Positions 52,271 to 60,782 of a stretch of 64,000 nt of DNA are shown piece after piece. Position numbers and translations under genes: made by a program. The first letter of the stretch is position 1. Every line of letters starts with the position of its first letter. Below the pieces are notes generated by a model. That model had not been told where the DNA came from. It did no database searches and saw nothing but the letters and a program-made list of their open reading frames with translations. Source of the DNA: Nostoc sp. NMS9 (lineage in GTDB: Bacteria > Cyanobacteriota > Cyanobacteriia > Cyanobacteriales > Nostocaceae); the NCBI RefSeq assembly GCF_017114995.1, contig NZ_JABXKL010000009.1:1-64000 (forward strand). Direction: 5' to 3'.

Positions 52271-52522
52271 TTATGATTCTCGCTTTGGCATTCCATAGAG
52301 ATAATGGTCATGCTGGTGTGCCAAGTCGCCAATATCTGTATCAACTGCACAGTTTTTAATCAACTGCCTCAGTTTATCCCAATCTGAGTCTTCTGGTGTT
52401 GCTGGCCCAGGTGTAGGGTTTTCTTCGACAAACACGATTATAACTGACTGTCCCTCATGCCCTTCAATTGGTTCGTTAGGATGAACCACACCGTTTTGGA
52501 ATGTGCCTTTGACTGAGAGCAT
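52271..52522 (-). CDS. Antitoxin partner of PIN toxin
   Basis: 83-aa acidic protein. Seen: LSVKGTFQNGVVHPNEPIEGHEGQSVIIVF, the N-terminal beta-hairpin of small cyanobacterial antitoxins that precede PIN-domain genes, then an acidic linker and YLYGMPKRES at the end. The N-terminus probably binds DNA and the tail the toxin. Its sequence is not of the classic RHH or AbrB type. Confidence 0.85.
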   Translation of the reverse strand: MLSVKGTFQNGVVHPNEPIEGHEGQSVIIVFVEENPTPGPATPEDSDWDKLRQLIKNCAVDTDIGDLAHQHDHYLYGMPKRES

Positions 52523-52701
52523 AGCTTTTTCTTGCTTCTACATAAATCATGATAGAGTACCATTCTGGTTAAGAATATTGCCACACAATCTTTGTTGACC
52601 AAGTTTCGTTAAGATGTTGTAACCTGGGCAATAGCAACTCTCTATTGATGTGACGCCAGGCGTAGGCGTAGCCCGCCCTTAGACATCGCTTTTTCACATC
52701 C

Positions 52702-55026
52702 ATGACAACAACCATCGACTTTCTCAGTCACCTTAACCCCAGCCAACGCCAAGCTGTCGAACATTACTGCGGCCCGTTGCTAGTTGTTGCTGGCGCAGGT
52801 TCCGGTAAAACACGAGCGCTGACTTATCGCATTGCAAATCTGATTCTGAAACACCGTGTTGATCCAGAAAATATTCTGGCGGTTACTTTTACCAATAAAG
52901 CTGCGCGGGAGATGAAAGACCGGATTCAACGGCTGTTTGCAGAACAACTGGCGATGAAACAACACGGACAGCGGTTGGATTTGTTGACAGAATATCAACA
53001 AACACAATTGCGATCGCAAGTTTACAAAGATACTATCAAAGACTTATGGTGTGGCACTTTCCATAGTCTATTTTCTCGCATTCTCCGCTTTGATATTGAA
53101 AAATACGTAGACGAAAAAGGACGCCAGTGGAATCGTAATTTCTCTATCTTTGATGAATCAGATGTAATAAGTCTAATCAAAGAAATCGTTAATAAAGAGC
53201 TAAATTTAGACGATAAGAAGTTTGACGCCCGCTCTGTTCGTTACGCTATTAGTAACGCTAAAAACCAAGGTTTATCACCCCAAGAATTTGAGCACGACCA
53301 ACCAAATTATCGCGGACGAGTAATTGCCCAAGTTTACAATTTATATCAAGATAAATTAGCACAAAACAACGCTCTCGACTTTGACGATCTAATTCTTGTA
53401 CCTACGAGATTATTTCAACAAAACGAGCAAGTTTTGGGTTACTGGCACCGCAAGTTTCGCCATATTCTCGTAGATGAATATCAGGATACTAACCGTACTC
53501 AGTATCAACTTATTAATTTATTAGTTACTAATGGCGAAACCAAAAAGAGCGAATGGCAATGGGAAAATCGCTCAGTTTTTGTTGTCGGCGATGCAGATCA
53601 ATCAATTTACAGCTTTCGGATGGCAGATTTCACCATCTTGCTAGGATTTCAGGAAGACTTTGGCGATGGTTTGGTAGATGATGATACCCGAACGATGGTT
53701 AAGCTGGAAGAAAACTATCGTTCTTGTGAAAACATTCTGCAAGCGGCTAATGAACTAATTGAAAATAACACCCAACGGATTGATAAAGTCCTGAAAGCGA
53801 CGCGGGGATCGGGTGAGCAGATTACTTGTCACAAAGCTGATGAAGAACTGGCAGAAGCGGCATTTGTAATTAATCAAATTAGCACTTTAGAACAGCAAAA
53901 TCCAGAATTGAACTGGGGTAGTTTTGCCATACTTTATCGGACAAACGCCCAATCTCGTCCTTTTGAAGAATTGCTGGTGAAATATCAAATTCCTTACACA
54001 GTTGTGGGGGGAATGAGATTTTACGATCGCAAAGAAATTAAAGATGTCGTCGCTTATTTAAGAGCGATAAATAATCCAGCTGATACAGTCAGTTTATTAC
54101 GAGTTATTAATACTCCCCGGCGGGGAATTGGCAAAACCACTATTGATGCTTTGATGAACGCTTCTCAGCAATTAGGGATAACCTTGTGGGAAATACTCAG
54201 CGATGAAACATCAGTTAATACGTTAGCTGGACGGGCAACAAAAGCTGTAAATAGCTTTGCCGCAATGATTAGCCGTTGGCAAGGACAAGTTGCTACGCTT
54301 CCCGTGACTGAGGTTTTACAAGGAATATTAGAAGACTCTGGTTACGTTCAAGACTTGATGAATCAAGGCACAGATGAAGCCACAGATCGGGTACAAAACG
54401 TCCAGGAACTTTATAACGCCGCACTGCAATTTCAAGAAGAAAACGAAGAGATTTCCTTGCGAGACTTTTTGAGTAGCGCCGCCCTCAGTTCCGATTTGGA
54501 TAACTTAAAAGAAGGACAGACAGCCGTTTCTTTGATGACTTTGCACGCTTCTAAAGGGCTAGAATTTCCCGTAGTATTTTTGGTGGGATTAGAACAAGGG
54601 CTATTTCCCGGCTACCGTTCGCTAAGTGACCCGGCATCTTTGGAAGAGGAACGCCGCTTGTGTTATGTGGGGATTACTCGCGCCCAAGAAAGGTTGTATT
54701 TATCACACGCGCGGGAACGCCGTTTGTATGGTTCTCGTGAACCTGCTGTGCGATCGCAATTTCTCGACGAATTGCCAGAAGAATTACTAACTACTCAACG
54801 CCTGAGTCGTCAAAGTTATACCAAAAGTGCCTCTACTCCCAATGGAAAACAAGATACAAAGCAAAATTGGCAAGTAGGCGATCGAGTATTACATAAAACT
54901 TTTGGTCTTGGTGAAATCACTCATGTCTTCGGAACGGGTAGTAAGATGTCTGTAGCTATTAAATTTGCTAGCTTGGGGCAAAAAATTGTTGACCCCAGAG
55001 TAGCGCAGTTGCAACGAGTAGAGTAA
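52702..55026 (+). CDS. ATP-dependent DNA helicase PcrA/UvrD
   Basis: 774-aa superfamily I 3'-5' helicase. Seen: Q-motif LNPSQRQAV, Walker A VVAGAGSGKTRALTYR near residue 33, Walker B ILVDEYQDTNRTQY, motif III GDADQSIYSFR, motif IV LEENYRS, and motifs V/VI (LMTLHASKGLEFPVVF, LCYVGITRAQERLYL). The C-terminus holds a Tudor-like domain (VGDRVLHKTFGLGEITHVF) found in PcrA and binding RNA polymerase. It works in DNA repair and replication. The upstream region 52640-52690 holds a dispersed repeat. Confidence 0.97.
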   Translation: MTTTIDFLSHLNPSQRQAVEHYCGPLLVVAGAGSGKTRALTYRIANLILKHRVDPENILAVTFTNKAAREMKDRIQRLFAEQLAMKQHGQRLDLLTEYQQTQLRSQVYKDTIKDLWCGTFHSLFSRILRFDIEKYVDEKGRQWNRNFSIFDESDVISLIKEIVNKELNLDDKKFDARSVRYAISNAKNQGLSPQEFEHDQPNYRGRVIAQVYNLYQDKLAQNNALDFDDLILVPTRLFQQNEQVLGYWHRKFRHILVDEYQDTNRTQYQLINLLVTNGETKKSEWQWENRSVFVVGDADQSIYSFRMADFTILLGFQEDFGDGLVDDDTRTMVKLEENYRSCENILQAANELIENNTQRIDKVLKATRGSGEQITCHKADEELAEAAFVINQISTLEQQNPELNWGSFAILYRTNAQSRPFEELLVKYQIPYTVVGGMRFYDRKEIKDVVAYLRAINNPADTVSLLRVINTPRRGIGKTTIDALMNASQQLGITLWEILSDETSVNTLAGRATKAVNSFAAMISRWQGQVATLPVTEVLQGILEDSGYVQDLMNQGTDEATDRVQNVQELYNAALQFQEENEEISLRDFLSSAALSSDLDNLKEGQTAVSLMTLHASKGLEFPVVFLVGLEQGLFPGYRSLSDPASLEEERRLCYVGITRAQERLYLSHARERRLYGSREPAVRSQFLDELPEELLTTQRLSRQSYTKSASTPNGKQDTKQNWQVGDRVLHKTFGLGEITHVFGTGSKMSVAIKFASLGQKIVDPRVAQLQRVE

Positions 55027-55380
55027 AAGGTATATAAATGACCAGATAGACTGACTATATTTTGATGGTGCGTTGCTATAGAACAAGCTGTGTCAACTAC
55101 AGAAGAAGCTTTTATAGCTCCAGAACATGCTGTAGTAACTAAAACTTGTTCATTAATAAGTTAGGAAGAAGTTTTGTTAACTAAAGCTCCTATTTTACTT
55201 ATCATTGTTGGACTTTTTATAATTAATAATTAAATCTATTAAATCCAACTTTAGTTTTACTTATCTAAAAACGAGTTATTTGTAACTAAAACATCAAGAT
55301 TTATAAGTTGAGCTTAGGTTGTATTAACTCTAGCTTCTTTTGAACTTATCAAAGGATGAGTTTTTGTAACTTATTGTTTT
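55027..55380. other. AT-rich spacer after the helicase
   Basis: 350 bases. Loose repetition of AACTAAAAC/TTGTAACT segments; no ORF or hairpin that I can support. Confidence 0.4.
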
Positions 55381-55674
55381 TCATATTTCAATTTCTTCAA
55401 AGTGTTCAACAGTGGGAAATGGCTCATAAAAATGATGCAGCAGTTTTTTCCACTCTTGATACTCAGCAGAACTTCTAAATCCCACAGTATGAGATTCTAA
55501 ACTTTCCCATCTGACAAGTAATAAATATTTTCCTTGAACTTCTACACATCTATGCAATTCATGGGATAAATATCCGTCCATTGAAGAAATAAAATTAGAA
55601 GCTTTTTTGAAAGCAACTTCAAAATCTGATTCTAGACCAGGTTTAACATGAAGAATAACTGCTTCAAGAATCAT
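55381..55674 (-). CDS. Antibiotic-biosynthesis-monooxygenase-like protein (ABM)
   Basis: 97-aa protein with the dimeric ferredoxin-like ABM fold. Seen: MILEAVILHVKPGLESDFEVAF, then MDGYLSHELHRCVEVQGKYLLLVRWESLESHTVGFR and a C-terminal FYEPFPTVEHFEEI. Relatives act as small monooxygenases or isomerases on quinone-like substrates, but many are without known activity. It lies downstream of the Septu-like genes on the same strand, 61 bases after their end. Confidence 0.9.
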   Translation of the reverse strand: MILEAVILHVKPGLESDFEVAFKKASNFISSMDGYLSHELHRCVEVQGKYLLLVRWESLESHTVGFRSSAEYQEWKKLLHHFYEPFPTVEHFEEIEI

Positions 55675-55735
55675 ACAATTTTTCCTAAAAATTACACTGA
55701 AACTATGGTAAGGCGATGGCGCTTACTTCATTAAC

Positions 55736-56377
55736 TCAAAAATAATTTTTAAGGATATACGCAATAGCAGCACAAAACTCTTCATTTCGCCCATTATCAT
55801 CTGGTTGGCAGAAAGCTTGGAGTAATCTTTGTCGGTCATCCTCTGTGAGTTCCTCAAAACCTTCCAAGATACCTTCTATGGCATCACTACGCATTTTTTT
55901 TAGCTTATCAATATTCAGGTCAAGCTTATCAATTGTTGTGTCGGCAGCAGATTTTTTCTCTAGAACTTCTGTTGAGAGAATTTGTCCATCTTCTATATAT
56001 CTAAAGAACTCAGTACAGTTTATATCTAGAGGCGAAACCATGAGGTTTTCGTCATACCATTCATCTTTCTTGCTTCCACAGTGCAGAGGTTCTTTACGTT
56101 CTCTTTCTCTTTAGCATGAAGCTAACAGATTTGTATATTCGAGTGCTAAGTTATAATGAGTTTTTCTAGGCTTTAGATGTTCAATATGGCTAATATCCTT
56201 GGTAATACGCCTTCCACAATAGCAACATATAAAACCTTGCTCTTGCAATAAAGAATCATGTACATCAGTTTTTTGTGGTTTGCTGAAGTTTTCCCAACTT
56301 GGTTGCCAATCCTCATTTGCTAGATTTTTCCAAACGGTAAAACTTTCTGGTTCCTCACTTTTTTTGATATATTTCAC
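55736..56377 (-). pseudogene. PtuB-like HNH nuclease (TIGR02646 type) interrupted by one stop codon
   Basis: If read through, the protein has 213 residues. Seen: MKYIKKSEEPESFTVWK, SLLQEQGFICCYCGRRI with the first Cys pair, and SHIEHLKPRKTHYNLALEY with the HNH histidine. At NLLASC a TAA codon (56111-56113) interrupts, and the same frame goes on with HCGSKKDEWYDENLMVSPLD, which completes the zinc site, then a helical end. In family members a glutamine would fit at this position (CAA to TAA), so this looks like a single nonsense change. The 5' end overlaps ptuA-like by four bases. The catalytic core upstream of the stop might still be made as an 88-aa protein. Confidence 0.88.
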
Positions 56378-57744
56378 CGCTTCAAAATCTCTTTACGTCG
56401 AATAGATACACTTGCTTTTACTAATTCTGGTTCATCTTGTCCAATAATATCAGCAATTTCCTGAGATAATTGCCTAGCACCATCAAGATTTCCTTCATCA
56501 ATTAGTCTAAATAACTCATGTAAACGATCTTTAATTTCTTGTGGACGTGCTGGAACACGCATGAGGTCTTCTAATATCCGATTGCTATCTCTCCCAAAGG
56601 AACTTTCTGGTCTTTTAGCAACAACACCTTCGTCTGTTTTTTCTAGAATGTAAATTCCTTCAGGCTTGACTTGGCTAATAACCTGGGGTGAATGGGTAGT
56701 AACAATAAACTGACAATTGGGAAATGTTCTTGTCAACGCTGAAATAATTTCCCGTTGCCATTTTGGGTGTAGATGTAGTTCAATTTCATCAATTAAAACA
56801 ACACCGTTACCTTCAAGTGGTTCTGTTAAACCTGGGTTGGCTATTGCTAATCGTCTTGCTAAATCTCCTACCATTGCCAGCAAGCATTTCTCCCCGTCAG
56901 ATAGCTGATTAACTATGAGTTTCTCACCTTTTTTTCTGACAGTCATTTGCAGAGGTGAACGCTCAACCTGCAAGTTTGAGAATTCCGGTATTAATGAAGA
57001 GATAGCTTGTCTTACTGCTTCTAATTGTTTGTCTCTATAATCAGGGTTATCTCTTCGCATTTCATTTTCTAAATCTTCTCGATTCCTAAACCATTCAAAA
57101 AATGTTTTGAAGTCTATTCTCCCTCCTGTGAGTGCCTGCTCATAAGCATCTACTTGTTTAAAAGAAGATACCTTTGAAATTTCTAGGGGCATATCAATAA
57201 CAGCACGATTAACGGGGTAATAAACTGCTAAAGGAATATTAGTATCAGCAATAGTTGCTAACTGATTGTTTAAGTTTTCAATAGCTATTTTTAGATATTC
57301 TCTTAATCTGGTACGTATTGTATTTGCTATCTCTGTACCCAGATTTTCACTTTCCATAAAAAGAGTCTCAATTTCAACATTTTTATATTTTTCTAGACTC
57401 TCTTTTATTTGCTTTTGTAAATCTAAAATACCTTTGATATTAGCTTGTAAATCATATTCACTCATTGACCAACTTAATTCTTGTGATTCTATAAGTACAG
57501 TAATTTTATTGAGTGTTCTTTCCCGTCCGTTTGTAACATCTTGCGTAATAAAAAAACGTAAAGACTCGAGTGAGTTTTGCATCTGTCCAGTAAACTGTGT
57601 TAGAAGAATAGCAAGACAGTCAAGAATACTCGATTTTCCCACGCCGTTGATACCAATAAGTACCGTTGGGACTGTTTCATCGAAATCAAGCATCAAATCG
57701 CCGATTCCACGGAAGGATTGCATTTTCAAACGCGTGATTTTCAT
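56374..57744 (-). CDS. PtuA-like AAA ATPase (Septu defence family)
   Basis: 456-aa ATPase of the SMC/OLD-like group. Seen: KITRLKMQSFRGIGDLMLDFD, Walker A LIGINGVGKSSILDCL near residue 36, a coiled-coil middle with a helical insert, the ABC signature QLSDGEKCLLAMVGDLARRL, Walker B GVVLIDEIELHLHP and the H-loop IVTTHSPQVIS. Known: such ATPases occur with TIGR02646 HNH proteins, the gene pair that makes up type I Septu systems against phages. In some retrons the same pair is present with a reverse transcriptase, which is not seen here. It lies six bases after the phosphatase gene on the same strand, so co-transcription is possible. Confidence 0.88.
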   Translation of the reverse strand: MKITRLKMQSFRGIGDLMLDFDETVPTVLIGINGVGKSSILDCLAILLTQFTGQMQNSLESLRFFITQDVTNGRERTLNKITVLIESQELSWSMSEYDLQANIKGILDLQKQIKESLEKYKNVEIETLFMESENLGTEIANTIRTRLREYLKIAIENLNNQLATIADTNIPLAVYYPVNRAVIDMPLEISKVSSFKQVDAYEQALTGGRIDFKTFFEWFRNREDLENEMRRDNPDYRDKQLEAVRQAISSLIPEFSNLQVERSPLQMTVRKKGEKLIVNQLSDGEKCLLAMVGDLARRLAIANPGLTEPLEGNGVVLIDEIELHLHPKWQREIISALTRTFPNCQFIVTTHSPQVISQVKPEGIYILEKTDEGVVAKRPESSFGRDSNRILEDLMRVPARPQEIKDRLHELFRLIDEGNLDGARQLSQEIADIIGQDEPELVKASVSIRRKEILKR

Positions 57745-57749
57745 AATAA

Positions 57750-58667
57750 TTACGCTGATTTTAATTGAATAATACCTTTATCAAAAACGCGATTATCAGT
57801 AGCGATCGCACTTATTTCTATTCTATCTTTATACACTTCATAAGAGGCAAAACTTAAATCACTGGTAGAATATCCTGTCCACTCGGAACGCCCTACAGGA
57901 CGATTACCAGCACCTGCACCACAAATTAAGTAAGTTGTACCATCAATAGCACGAGTGCGTTCATAATTATGTTCGTGACCATTAATGTAAAGTTGAACGC
58001 CGTATTTTTGAAATAGAGGAGTGAAAGTTTTAATAAAATCTGGATTACTCCCATACTGACCCGATGAATAAATCGGATGATGACCAAACACTACTTTCCA
58101 AGGAGCATTACTCAGACTTAATTCTTTTTCTAACCAAGGTAGCTGGTTTTTCCAATCAGCATTACTGTTAGTATCTAAAGCAAAAAATTGCACAGTTCCC
58201 CGGCGAAATGTATAGTAACGTCCCTTCATATTAAAGCCAGCATACTTGACTTGTGGCTCGCCATTCGCAGTACGAATATCGTGATTACCTAAACAAGCCT
58301 GAAATTTCACACCTCGCTTGAGCAAACCTTGATAGGGACGCTCAAAAACTGCATTAATTTTTTCAATTTCGCCGTTATTATAAATGTTGTCTCCAGCTAA
58401 AACGACTAAATCATAAGGATTTTTCTGATGATATACATTCATCGCTCTAGCCACAGCATACTGTCCTTTAGCCCCAGTCCCGGTATCTGCTACAGACACA
58501 AAACGTAATAACAAGTCTTTTTTGACTGGGTTGGCGGCTATAGCTGTTGTTGAATCGCCAATATCAGCACTTTGATGATTTTGATGAGCAAACATCCAGC
58601 TTAAAAATCCTGTACTAATGGCGCTGAGGCTACTTAAAAATAAAAATTGACGGCGTTTCAGTTTCAT
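57750..58667 (-). CDS. Tat-exported metallophosphoesterase
   Basis: 305-aa calcineurin-like phosphatase of the purple-acid-phosphatase type. Seen: a Tat signal (KRRQFLFLSSLSAISTGFL), then metal ligands in VSVADTG, LAGDNIYN, LGNHDI, FGHHPIY and INGHEHNYE, in the normal order. Probably periplasmic, releasing phosphate from organic esters. Ends just before the PtuA-like gene; divergent from the membrane protein at 58803. Confidence 0.93.
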   Translation of the reverse strand: MKLKRRQFLFLSSLSAISTGFLSWMFAHQNHQSADIGDSTTAIAANPVKKDLLLRFVSVADTGTGAKGQYAVARAMNVYHQKNPYDLVVLAGDNIYNNGEIEKINAVFERPYQGLLKRGVKFQACLGNHDIRTANGEPQVKYAGFNMKGRYYTFRRGTVQFFALDTNSNADWKNQLPWLEKELSLSNAPWKVVFGHHPIYSSGQYGSNPDFIKTFTPLFQKYGVQLYINGHEHNYERTRAIDGTTYLICGAGAGNRPVGRSEWTGYSTSDLSFASYEVYKDRIEISAIATDNRVFDKGIIQLKSA

Positions 58668-58802
58668 AAGTCACCAAATTTAATAAATAGTTAGTTTAGC
58701 GGAAACAATGAGCAATGAAGTGATACATTAAGGCAAAAGAAGGCAGCACCAGTAATAATGTACGTTGTTTGTCTTTGATTCGCTGCTTTTGGTGAAAGTT
58801 CC

Positions 58803-59681
58803 ATGTCACAAGACAATCAGTCAAAACCGACGGATGAGCAGATAACTCAACCTCCCCAAAAACCTTACCAGAGAGTTCAGCCATTTTGGAAGGCTAAAAT
58901 TATCCAACTTCTTCAAGGGACGATTGGGGTTTTAGAAGTAACGGTGGAGAAACTGGAGACAGCACCCCCACCTGGTACTGAAGAAAAACCTGGTTTTTTT
59001 CAGCAGCTTCAGTTGTGGTGGGGTGGACTGTTAAGGACAATCCGCTTGTTTTTACCATCAAATTTGTCAACAAAGTTATCAGATACAGCTTTGACGGGAA
59101 TTGTTACTGGAGTTGCTGTAATTCTCGTTTGGACAACTACGACTATCTTTACTGGTAAACCTGCGGAAGTAGCAACTGTTCCCCCGGTTGAAGAGGTTCC
59201 GATACCAACACCAACGGTAACTACTCCACCGGAGTCAGTCGCACCAGAACCACAACCACCAGAGGAAATTACGCCGCCAGAAGTACAAACTACGCCACCA
59301 ACGCCGGAACCAGAACCAATTCCTACGCCAACGCCAATCCCAACACCAACGCCGACACCAGTCATAGAATTGACACCTGAACAAGCTTTGATTGCGGCTA
59401 TTGAAAATCAGGTAGTCGAAATTAGCGATCGCATTGCCTCTGGTCTGATAAAGTCAATTCAAGCCAACTTCCGTACAAGTAACTTGACTGTCAAAATTAA
59501 TGATGATTGGTACAATCTCAATGAATCTCAGCAAGACAAACTAGCTGCGGAGATATTACAACGCTCTCAAGAACTTGATTTTACTCATTTAGAAATTATC
59601 GACTCCCAAAATAGACTCATAGCTCGTAACCCGGTTGTTGGGACTGAGATAGTAATTTTTAAACGGCAAACAGCAAGTTAA
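58803..59681 (+). CDS. Proline-rich single-pass membrane protein, unknown
   Basis: 292-aa protein. Seen: a Gln/Pro-rich cytosolic start, an amphipathic part FWKAKIIQLLQGTIGVLEVTVEKLE, one membrane helix (ALTGIVTGVAVILVWTTTTIF, about residue 98), then about 75 residues of Pro/Thr/Glu repeats (PTPTPIPTPTP). The C-terminal domain of roughly 95 residues (PEQALIAAIENQVVEISDRIASGLIKSIQANF...) looks folded. Conserved in cyanobacteria as far as I recall, function unknown. ATG 58803 follows a weak leader. Confidence 0.85.
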   Translation: MSQDNQSKPTDEQITQPPQKPYQRVQPFWKAKIIQLLQGTIGVLEVTVEKLETAPPPGTEEKPGFFQQLQLWWGGLLRTIRLFLPSNLSTKLSDTALTGIVTGVAVILVWTTTTIFTGKPAEVATVPPVEEVPIPTPTVTTPPESVAPEPQPPEEITPPEVQTTPPTPEPEPIPTPTPIPTPTPTPVIELTPEQALIAAIENQVVEISDRIASGLIKSIQANFRTSNLTVKINDDWYNLNESQQDKLAAEILQRSQELDFTHLEIIDSQNRLIARNPVVGTEIVIFKRQTAS

Positions 59682-59696
59682 AATAATTCGTAATGA

Positions 59697-59780
59697 CGCT
59701 CTCTTCGAGACGCTAAAAGCGTAGCTTGCTTCTCTATAAGAGTACGCAGACTCGCTACCGCTGCGCTAACGTAATTCGTA
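59697..59780. repeat. Short dispersed palindromic repeat
   Basis: Segments of the type CTTCTCTA..GAGACGCTA..GCGTAGC and CGCTACCGCTGCGCTAACG, bounded by a direct copy of GTAATTCGTAAT. It belongs to the same family as the pieces at about 2289, 37270 and 45195. Confidence 0.6.
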
Positions 59781-59806
59781 ATTTAGACGTTTAACTTTAA
59801 GTATTT

Positions 59807-60637
59807 ATGTTAGACAATGTTTCGCTATTGCTCAAAGCTTGTGAAAACTTAAACATCAGCTATGAAATTTTTCATCCTTCTGAAAACTTAATCAAAATTA
59901 AACTCAATAATAAACACCATTATTTTTGCAACTATAGCACTCCGTTAATTAATCAAGCAGTAGCATACCTGATAAAAGACAAGGAGTACACTTACCACGT
60001 TTTAAATAAAAAAGTTAAACTTCCTCGGACAGTAGGTTTTCTTTCTCCTTTTTGTGACATACAGTATAAAGTTTACTTAAGATTTCCAAGTATTCAAGAT
60101 ATCCTATTAGATATTAAAGAAAAATTTGAAACACCAGTGATTGTAAAAAGAAATTCTGGTTCTAGTGGACATAACGTTTTTTTATGCCAGAATACAGATG
60201 AAATTGAAACTGCTTTAAAAGAGATTTTTAATATTAATCATAAGTATGACTACGTTGCGATCGCTCAAGAATTTATTCACATTAAATCTGAATATAGAGC
60301 CGTTTTTTTAAATAAAGAGTTAGTTCTGCTGTATGAAAAAGATATAAGTGATGCAGAGTTTGCGGGGAACCTTAGCCCTCTGCACTGGAATGGTGCAAAA
60401 GCAAAGTATATCAACGATCCCCAAATATTGTCAGAGATTGCTAATTTTGCTAAACCAATTTTTGAAGAATTAGACCTTGATTATGGTGGTTTAGATATAG
60501 TCTTAGATCGAGATAATCAATATTGGTTGATTGAAGTCAATTCTCACCCAAATTATAGTATTTTTACTAGAGACAATGGAGAGGAGCCTGTGTTGAAAAT
60601 CTTTGAAAAAATGCTAATTAGCCTAGCTTCAAAATAA
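59807..60637 (+). CDS. ATP-grasp family protein
   Basis: 276-aa protein. Seen: a small N-terminal domain, then an ATP-grasp core with TPVIVKRNSGSSGHNVFLC (nucleotide-binding lysine and glycine loop, near 115), AIAQEFIHIKSEYRAVFLN and the metal-binding end DIVLDRDNQYWLIEVNSHPNY. It belongs to the RimK/D-Ala-D-Ala-ligase-like group. The product is unknown: such lone ligases make peptide-like bonds to small molecules or modify peptides. No precursor peptide or transporter is visible nearby. Confidence 0.85.
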   Translation: MLDNVSLLLKACENLNISYEIFHPSENLIKIKLNNKHHYFCNYSTPLINQAVAYLIKDKEYTYHVLNKKVKLPRTVGFLSPFCDIQYKVYLRFPSIQDILLDIKEKFETPVIVKRNSGSSGHNVFLCQNTDEIETALKEIFNINHKYDYVAIAQEFIHIKSEYRAVFLNKELVLLYEKDISDAEFAGNLSPLHWNGAKAKYINDPQILSEIANFAKPIFEELDLDYGGLDIVLDRDNQYWLIEVNSHPNYSIFTRDNGEEPVLKIFEKMLISLASK

Positions 60638-60740
60638 AAAATTCACTACTTTGATTAGCTAATATATCGGTTTGCAGTTGAGTCCACTACAGACCTAACT
60701 CCCAATCCTAACCCTTGTAGCGTTGGAGAGTAAGACTCAA

Positions 60741-60782
60741 AGGCTCCAAACTCCAAACTCCTAACTCCTAACTCCTAACTCT
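60741..60782. repeat. 7-bp STRR block
   Basis: Tandem CCAAACT and CCTAACT heptamers just after the ATP-grasp gene; the last units overlap the end of the histidine kinase gene. Same family as 2362-2408. Confidence 0.75.

Noticed and set aside
55736..57744. Retron with PtuAB effectors
   Set aside because: No reverse transcriptase gene or structured ncRNA is visible on either side, so a Septu-like pair is the simpler reading.
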